From Jannaschia helgolandensis (lineage in GTDB: Bacteria > Pseudomonadota > Alphaproteobacteria > Rhodobacterales > Rhodobacteraceae), in NCBI RefSeq assembly GCF_900109285.1, contig NZ_FNZQ01000001.1, positions 1,021,001 through 1,085,000 on the forward strand: a stretch of 64,000 nt of DNA, read 5' to 3'. The position numbers and the translations under genes were made by a program. Positions within the stretch are counted from its first letter, which is position 1, and every line of letters begins with the position of its first letter. Positions 58,969-64,000 of this stretch are shown here, in pieces. The notes below the pieces were generated by a model that ran no database searches, had not been told where the DNA came from, and was given only the letters and a program-made list of their open reading frames with translations.

Positions 58969-60056
58969 TCAGATATGGCCTGATCGGCGCGGGTATGATG
59001 GGGCAGGAGCATATCCGTAATATTGCCCTGCTGGATGGCGCGACGGTCACTGCCGTTGCCGACCCCGATGCGGGTATGCGCGCTGCCGCCATGGCGTCCG
59101 CCGGGGCGCAGGGGTTTGCCGATGCCGGGGATCTGATTGCCGCAAACTGTTGCGATGTCTACCTTATTGCCGCACCGAACGATCTTCATGCCGGGCTGGT
59201 TCAGCAGCTGCTGGCGACTGACAAGCCGATACTGGTCGAGAAGCCTTTGGCCACGACGACAGCCGACTGCCGAGATCTTCTGAATATGGCGCAAGGCCGC
59301 GTCGCACCGATCTGGGTGGCGATGGAGTATCGATTCATGCCGCCGGTCCAACGGCTGATCCAGGCTCTGGACCAGGGGACCGTGGGGGTGCCGCGCATGG
59401 TTGCCATCCGTGAACATCGCTTTCCGTTCTTGCAGAAGGTCGACGACTGGAACCGGTTCAATGCGCGCTCCGGTGGCACTCTGGTCGAGAAGTGTTGCCA
59501 CTTCTGGGACCTTATGCGCCTGATGCTGCGCGCCGATCCGGTGCGGGTTTATGCCAGCGCCGGAGTCGACGTGAATCACCGCGACGAACGCTATATCGGG
59601 GGGGTGCCGGATATCGTCGATAACGCTTATGTCGTCGTCGATTTTGCCAATGGCACCCGCGGAATGCTGGATCTTTGCATGTTCGCGGAAGGGTCGCACT
59701 GGCAGGAGATCATCGCCGTCACCGGACCCACCGCGCGGGTCGAGGCATTGATCCCCGGTCCGGCGCGATTTACGTCCGATGGCAAGCCGAGGGAGGCACA
59801 GTTGATCACATCCTTGCGCGCCTTGAAGCAGGAGGTTCGCGAGACGATCCATACGCCGCCGGAGTTGCTGATCGCAGGCGATCATCACGGCTCGACCTTT
59901 TATCAGCACGAGCGGTTTCTGAACCTTGTCCGCAGTGGCAAGGGACGCCCCGAGGTCAGCCTTGAAGATGGCTACTGGTCGGTTCTGGTCGGCGAGGCGG
60001 CGGAGGAATCCGCACGTTCCGGTCAGGCGATCGACCTGCGGGGACGCGGGGTGTGA
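58965..60056 (+). CDS. Gfo/Idh/MocA-family protein, candidate NAD-dependent sulfoquinovosidase
   Basis: 363 aa from the ATG at 58965. N-terminal Rossmann domain (YGLIGAGMMGQEHI), EKPLATT motif, and a C-terminal domain with EHRFPFLQKVDDWNRFN and GGTLVEKCCHFWDLM. This family includes ordinary sugar oxidoreductases and also NAD-dependent glycosidases; the latter include sulfoquinovosidases (GH188). No GH31 (YihQ-type) sulfoquinovosidase lies in the operon, so this protein could supply the glycosidase step. That is an inference; a sugar dehydrogenase remains possible. Confidence 0.7.
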   Translation: MIRYGLIGAGMMGQEHIRNIALLDGATVTAVADPDAGMRAAAMASAGAQGFADAGDLIAANCCDVYLIAAPNDLHAGLVQQLLATDKPILVEKPLATTTADCRDLLNMAQGRVAPIWVAMEYRFMPPVQRLIQALDQGTVGVPRMVAIREHRFPFLQKVDDWNRFNARSGGTLVEKCCHFWDLMRLMLRADPVRVYASAGVDVNHRDERYIGGVPDIVDNAYVVVDFANGTRGMLDLCMFAEGSHWQEIIAVTGPTARVEALIPGPARFTSDGKPREAQLITSLRALKQEVRETIHTPPELLIAGDHHGSTFYQHERFLNLVRSGKGRPEVSLEDGYWSVLVGEAAEESARSGQAIDLRGRGV

Positions 60057-60093
60057 GGGGCATGCGACAGAGGGGTGACCGACGGGTGATCCA

Positions 60094-60113
60094 CGTCGGA
60101 TATGGGTCCGACG
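60094..60113 (+). other. Intergenic hairpin inside the operon
   Basis: CGTCGGA (60094-60100) / TCCGACG (60107-60113), six-base loop, no T-run. It sits in the only sizeable gap (100 bases) of the operon and may be an mRNA stability element or a weak attenuator. Confidence 0.4.
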
Positions 60114-60156
60114 CGACAGGCGCATGGAAAACGAACAATGCTCAGGAGAGCGTGTG

Positions 60157-61059
60157 ATGATACTCATTACCGAATTCATGGACGAAACTTGGGTCGACTG
60201 GCTGCGGGACCGGGCCGAGGTCCTGTACGAGCCGGACCTGCCGGATCGTCCCGAGGATCTGGCGGAACACGCCAGACTGGCGCAGGCCCTGATCGTGAGG
60301 AACCGGACGCAGGTGCGCGGTGACCTGCTGTATTCGGGGTTTTCCTGTGTCGGGCGGCTGGGTGTCGGACTCGACAATATCGACATGGACGGCTGTGCGG
60401 AACACGATATCGCGGTGTTTCCTGCGACCGGGGCCAATACGCTGTCCGTGGCGGAATATGTCGTGACGACTTCGGCCATGCTGCTGCGCGGGGCTTACGA
60501 CCTGCGGACGTCGATGGAGGCGGGCGACTGGCCGCGTGGCGTGGCAGGTCAGGGCCGGGAGGTCGCGGGCAAGACGCTGGGGCTGGTGGGGTTCGGCGAA
60601 ATCGCACGGGTGACGGCGCGGCTGGCGGGGGCGATGGGAATGACCTGCCTTGCCTCCGACCCTTACGCCGAGGAATTTCCGGGCGCGATGGAGGGGACCG
60701 AGGAAGAAGTCCTGACGCAGAGCGATGTCATCTCGCTGCATGTTCCGCTGACCGACGAGACACGGGGCATGATCGATGCCCGCGTCATCGCGTCGATGAA
60801 GCCCGGCGCGGTGCTGATCAATGCGGCGCGGGGCGGTGTGGTGGATGAGGCGGCGGTGGCGGCGGCATTGAAATCCGGCCATCTTGGCGGCGCGGCGCTG
60901 GATACGTTCACGACTGAACCGCTGGGCCAGGACCACCCCTTTGCCGGGGTTCCGAACCTGATCCTGACGCCGCATATCGGTGGCGTCACGGTTGAGGCGA
61001 ATGCCCGCGTGTCCGAGATGACGGCGCGCAAGGTGGCCGCGCATCTGGGTTTGGACTAA
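60157..61059 (+). CDS. SerA-like D-2-hydroxyacid dehydrogenase, candidate (S)-sulfolactate dehydrogenase
   Basis: 300 aa from the ATG at 60157 (AGGAG upstream). NAD motif LGLVGFGEIARVTARL, catalytic Arg in INAARGGVVDEA, Glu in FTTEPLG and His in LTPHIGGVT. The N-terminal phrases ITEFMDE, LIVRNRTQV and GRLGVGLDNIDMDGC and the ~300-aa length resemble, as I recall, SlcC, the (S)-3-sulfolactate dehydrogenase, more than phosphoglycerate dehydrogenase, which has an added ACT domain. It could oxidise sulfolactate to sulfopyruvate. Confidence 0.78.
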   Translation: MILITEFMDETWVDWLRDRAEVLYEPDLPDRPEDLAEHARLAQALIVRNRTQVRGDLLYSGFSCVGRLGVGLDNIDMDGCAEHDIAVFPATGANTLSVAEYVVTTSAMLLRGAYDLRTSMEAGDWPRGVAGQGREVAGKTLGLVGFGEIARVTARLAGAMGMTCLASDPYAEEFPGAMEGTEEEVLTQSDVISLHVPLTDETRGMIDARVIASMKPGAVLINAARGGVVDEAAVAAALKSGHLGGAALDTFTTEPLGQDHPFAGVPNLILTPHIGGVTVEANARVSEMTARKVAAHLGLD

Positions 61060-61068
61060 GGCTCGATC

Positions 61069-62022
61069 ATGGACCTGAACCGCTACATCATTACGGGCCA
61101 CGGCCTGACCGCGACCTTTACCGAGTGGGGGGCCGCGCTGGTCGATCTGCGACTGGACGGGCATGACGCGCCGCTGGTTCTGGGGCTGGCCGATCTGAAC
61201 GATTACGCCGCAGGGCAAAGCAATTACATGGGGGCGACCGCAGGACGGTTTGCCAACCGGATCGGCGATGCAAGGTTCACGCTGGGCGGCACGACGTATC
61301 ATCTGGACCCGAACTTCCAGGACCGGCACAGTCTTCATGGCGGCTCCAGGGGCACCGGCAAGCGGGTCTGGACAGTGGCGGATCATCGCGACGACAGCGT
61401 CACCTTCAACATCGCGCTGGCGGACGGAGAAATGGGATACCCCGGTGCGATGCAGATTTCGGCAACCTTTACCTGCGCCCCGGACGCCACGCTGCGGATC
61501 CAGTATCGCGCCACGACCGACGCGCCGACGATCTGCAACCTGGCGCATCATACCTATTGGAACCTTGACGGATCGAACGATATTTCCGGACATTACCTGA
61601 CGGTGAAGGCCGACCGCTATACGCCCGTCGATGACGGCATGATCCCCATCGGGGTCGCGTCGGTGGCGGGTACGGAGTTTGATTTCCGCGCCGGGCGGAT
61701 GTTGCCGGGCGCGGGGCTGCTGGACCATAATCTGTGCCTGTCGGACGCGCGCGTCGCCCTGCGCGATGTGGCGGTGTTGCACGCGCGGGGACTGTCGATG
61801 ACAGTGGCCACGACCGAGCCGGGATTGCAGGTCTATGACGGGGCCAAGCTGAATACACAGGTGCCCGGTCTGGACGGGCGCACCTATCGCGCCCATGCAG
61901 GCGTCGCGCTGGAGGCGCAGAACTGGCCGGATGCGCCGAATCACGACGACTTTCCCGGTGCCGTGCTGCGTCCGGGCGAGACTTATGAACAGACGACCAC
62001 TTTCAGCTTCGAAAAGGACTAG
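61069..62022 (+). CDS. Aldose 1-epimerase (mutarotase)
   Basis: 317 aa. GalM fold: GRFANRIGDARF, HSLHGGSRG, catalytic His in NLAHHTYWNLDG and catalytic Glu in GVALEAQNWPDAPNH. It interconverts alpha and beta anomers of a sugar. In the E. coli sulfoquinovose cluster the equivalent position is filled by mutarotase YihR; a galactose mutarotase serving the upstream island is the alternative. Nine bases after the dehydrogenase stop. Confidence 0.9.
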   Translation: MDLNRYIITGHGLTATFTEWGAALVDLRLDGHDAPLVLGLADLNDYAAGQSNYMGATAGRFANRIGDARFTLGGTTYHLDPNFQDRHSLHGGSRGTGKRVWTVADHRDDSVTFNIALADGEMGYPGAMQISATFTCAPDATLRIQYRATTDAPTICNLAHHTYWNLDGSNDISGHYLTVKADRYTPVDDGMIPIGVASVAGTEFDFRAGRMLPGAGLLDHNLCLSDARVALRDVAVLHARGLSMTVATTEPGLQVYDGAKLNTQVPGLDGRTYRAHAGVALEAQNWPDAPNHDDFPGAVLRPGETYEQTTTFSFEKD

Positions 62023-62024
62023 AC

Positions 62025-63470
62025 ATGGCATTTCAGGACTGGATGAAGCAGGCGAACCTGATCGGTGGCGATTGGGTCGCGGCGGACAGTGGCGAGACGA
62101 TCGACGTGACCAACCCCGCGACGGGCGACGTCATCGGGACTGTGCCCAAAGGCGGAAAGGCCGAGGCCGAACGTGCGATCAAGGCGGCGGTTGCCGCGTT
62201 TCCGGGGTATCGGGATACCTCGCTGATGGATCGCTGCGCGCTGCTGTGGAAATTGCATGATGCGCTGATGGACAACCAGAAAGATCTGGCCGAACTGCTG
62301 ACCGTCGAGATGGGCAAGCCGCTGGCCGAATCGATGGGCGAGATCGCCATCGGTGCGCAATACGTCCGCTGGTTCGCCGAGGAAGCGCGTCGCGCCAAGG
62401 GCGAGATCGTGCCGGCGGGCGTGAACGGACGGCGTATCCTGGTGACGAAACACGCCATCGGCGTGGTGGGCATGATCACGCCGTGGAATTTCCCGTCGTC
62501 GATGCTGGCCCGCAAGATCGCACCGGCACTGGCCGTGGGCTGCACCGTGGTCGCCAAACCCGCGACGGCGACGCCCTATTCCGGGCTGGCCTGGGGTGCG
62601 CTGGCCGAGGAGGTCGGGTTCCCGAAGGGCGTGGTGAACGTCGTCACCGGATCGGCGAAGGATATTTCCAAGGCGATGATGGACAGTTTCGACCTTCGCA
62701 AGATCACCTTCACGGGATCGACCGAAGTCGGCAAGGAGTTGATCCGCGGATCGGCGGATACGGTCAAGAAGGTCTCGATGGAGCTGGGCGGCAACGCGCC
62801 TTTCGTGGTGTTCGACGACGCCGATCTGGAAAAGGCGGTCGAGGGCGCGATGGTGTCGAAGTTCCGCAATGCGGGCCAGACCTGCGTCTGTGCCAACCGG
62901 ATGATCGTGCAGTCGGGCATCCACGACGCCTTCGTCAAGCGGCTGGTCGAGCGGACGGAGGCGCTCAAGGTCGGGGACGGGTTGGAGAAGGGCGTCGAGC
63001 AGGGGCCGATGATCGACATGGATGCGGTCGAGAAGGTCGAGGACTTCGTCGCCGACGCCAGGGACAAGGGCGGCGCGGTCGTCACGGGCGGTGCGCGGCA
63101 CGACAAGGGCGGCACGTTCTTCCAGCCGACGGTTGTCACCGGGGCCACGCAGGCGATGAAATTCGCCACCGAGGAGATTTTCGGTCCGTTGGCCCCGGTG
63201 TTCAAGTTCGAGACCGAGGAAGAGGCCATCGAGATGGCGAACGCCACGGTCTATGGGTTGGCGTGTTACGCCTATACCTCCGATCTGGGGCGGGCGTTCC
63301 GCCTGAACGAAGGGCTGCAATACGGGATGATCGGCATCAACTCGGGCCTTATCACCACGGTCGAGGCGCCGTTCGGCGGCGTCAAGGAAAGCGGTCTGGG
63401 CAAAGAGGGCGGAAGCCAGGGATTGGACGACTACCTGGAGGTCAAATACGTCTGCATCGACGGCATCTGA
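62025..63470 (+). CDS. Semialdehyde-type NAD(P) aldehyde dehydrogenase, candidate sulfolactaldehyde dehydrogenase
   Basis: 481 aa, two bases after the mutarotase stop. ALDH superfamily, succinate-semialdehyde (GabD) branch: TPWNFPSSMLARKIAPAL, TGSTEVGKELI, Glu near residue 253 in MELGGNAPF and Cys near 287 in NAGQTCVCANR. GabD-like enzymes oxidise sulfolactaldehyde to sulfolactate in known sulfosugar pathways, which fits the operon. Succinate or other semialdehydes cannot be excluded. Confidence 0.85.
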   Translation: MAFQDWMKQANLIGGDWVAADSGETIDVTNPATGDVIGTVPKGGKAEAERAIKAAVAAFPGYRDTSLMDRCALLWKLHDALMDNQKDLAELLTVEMGKPLAESMGEIAIGAQYVRWFAEEARRAKGEIVPAGVNGRRILVTKHAIGVVGMITPWNFPSSMLARKIAPALAVGCTVVAKPATATPYSGLAWGALAEEVGFPKGVVNVVTGSAKDISKAMMDSFDLRKITFTGSTEVGKELIRGSADTVKKVSMELGGNAPFVVFDDADLEKAVEGAMVSKFRNAGQTCVCANRMIVQSGIHDAFVKRLVERTEALKVGDGLEKGVEQGPMIDMDAVEKVEDFVADARDKGGAVVTGGARHDKGGTFFQPTVVTGATQAMKFATEEIFGPLAPVFKFETEEEAIEMANATVYGLACYAYTSDLGRAFRLNEGLQYGMIGINSGLITTVEAPFGGVKESGLGKEGGSQGLDDYLEVKYVCIDGI

Positions 63471-63489
63471 CGACTTTGGCGTGCGGGCG

Positions 63490-63505
63490 CGGGCGGTATC
63501 GCCCG
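63490..63505. terminator. Short hairpin between convergent genes
   Basis: CGGGCG (63490-63495) / CGCCCG (63500-63505), four-base loop, no T-run. Weak candidate only. Confidence 0.3.
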
Positions 63506-63561
63506 GCCCAGCCCGTCATTGCGGACCAGCCCGAGCGCAGGAAAGTCGGGTGGACCGTCGC

Positions 63562-64000
63562 CTAGACCGGGTTCGGCGGATCGCGGCCTTCGGCGATGGC
63601 CACGGCGTTGTCCATCGCCATGCGGCCCATGTCTTCGCGCACTTCCAGCGCGGCTGTGCCCAGATGCGGCAACAGAACGACGTTTTCGAGGGCCATGAGG
63701 GCGGCGGGAACGTGAGGCTCCCGCTCGTAGACATCAAGGCCCGCGCCCGCAATCCCGCCGTTTTGAAGCGCCGCAATCATCGCCGCCTCGTCCACCACGT
63801 CGCCGCGGGCGATATTCACGAGGATGGCCTGCGGCTGCATCGCCGACAGGGCTGCGGCATCGATGATGTGGAACGTCTCGGGCGAGGCGGGGACGGCGGT
63901 GACGACGATATCGGCCGTTTGACAAACCTCCACGACAGACGCCAGTTGCCGCGCACCCGGCACGGATTTGACAGAGCGGTTGTGGAATACAACGTCCATG
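63562..64000 (-). CDS. D-2-hydroxyacid dehydrogenase, 5' part beyond window
   Basis: About 146 C-terminal residues are visible; the ATG at 63999 is internal, because the usual substrate-binding half and the glycine-rich NAD loop should precede it. Catalytic Arg lies in VNIARGDVVDEA, Glu in VYEREPHVP and His in LLPHLGTAALEVR, as in glyoxylate/hydroxypyruvate reductases (GhrB type). It is convergent with the aldehyde dehydrogenase gene. Exact substrate unknown. Confidence 0.85.
   Translation of the reverse strand, partial: MDVVFHNRSVKSVPGARQLASVVEVCQTADIVVTAVPASPETFHIIDAAALSAMQPQAILVNIARGDVVDEAAMIAALQNGGIAGAGLDVYEREPHVPAALMALENVVLLPHLGTAALEVREDMGRMAMDNAVAIAEGRDPPNPV

Noticed and set aside
63490-63505. 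Strong terminator between the aldehyde dehydrogenase and hydroxyacid dehydrogenase genes
   Set aside because: The stem is only six bases and has no T-run on either strand; kept as a weak candidate only.

Overview
This 64 kb window is high-GC, gene-dense chromosomal DNA that looks like a member of the Rhodobacterales (Rhodobacteraceae, Alphaproteobacteria). The basis is the atpHAGDC operon split from the F0 genes, the hisC-tyrC-extensin cluster, a TRAP (DctPQM) transporter, alphaproteobacterial regulatory motifs (two exact GGAAC-N16/17-CGTT general-stress promoters and one GTTC-N7-GTTC SOS box), and the overall protein similarity. I see no rRNA, tRNA, CRISPR array, prophage or intact insertion sequence.

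Layout. 1-11 kb is housekeeping: an ExbB-like channel with an OmpA-type coiled-coil partner, an extensin-like peptidase, tyrC, hisC, priA, a LysE exporter, a transaldolase-like aldolase, a DUF484 protein and xerC. 11-22 kb is a stress region: a hydrolase-fold protein that has lost two catalytic residues, trehalose synthesis (otsBA), a broken SOS-controlled DNA-repair locus (radical SAM fused by deletion to the end of udgX), a 22-residue membrane protein, three membrane-associated stress proteins, a GH13 glucosidase, SDR enzymes and a rhodanese. Exact EcfG-type promoters precede the membrane-protein operon and the SDR/GH13 pair. 22-34 kb carries an M23 peptidase, clpA, gloB, a methyltransferase, the F1 ATP synthase operon with a perfect terminator, an H-type lectin and a beta-barrel protein.

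34-49.6 kb is a galactoside-utilisation island. On the minus strand an ABC importer (binding protein, two permeases with a MmcQ/YjbR gene wedged between them) is followed by GH36 alpha-galactosidase, a galactose-dehydrogenase-like SDR, dgoK, dgoA, an SMP-30 lactonase and GH42 beta-galactosidase. Together these encode most of a De Ley-Doudoroff route from galactosides to pyruvate and glyceraldehyde 3-phosphate. Galactonate dehydratase is the missing step. A divergent IclR regulator and the UgpC-type ATPase complete the island, and a 21-bp palindrome between regulator and binding protein is a likely operator. A class III aminotransferase and a GAPDH lie next to it.

49.7-54 kb holds a TRAP transporter and small genes of unknown role. 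54.5-63.5 kb is a tightly overlapping plus-strand operon: di-heme peroxidase, a PfkB kinase strongly resembling sulfofructose kinase YihV, a LacD/YihT-type class I aldolase, a fucose-isomerase-like protein, a Gfo/Idh/MocA protein, a SerA-like hydroxyacid dehydrogenase, an aldose mutarotase and a semialdehyde-type dehydrogenase. I read this as a sulfoquinovose (sulfo-EMP-type) catabolic operon that may also oxidise sulfolactate. It is the most interesting system in the window; the substrate is an inference from gene families and order. The window ends inside a second hydroxyacid dehydrogenase on the minus strand.
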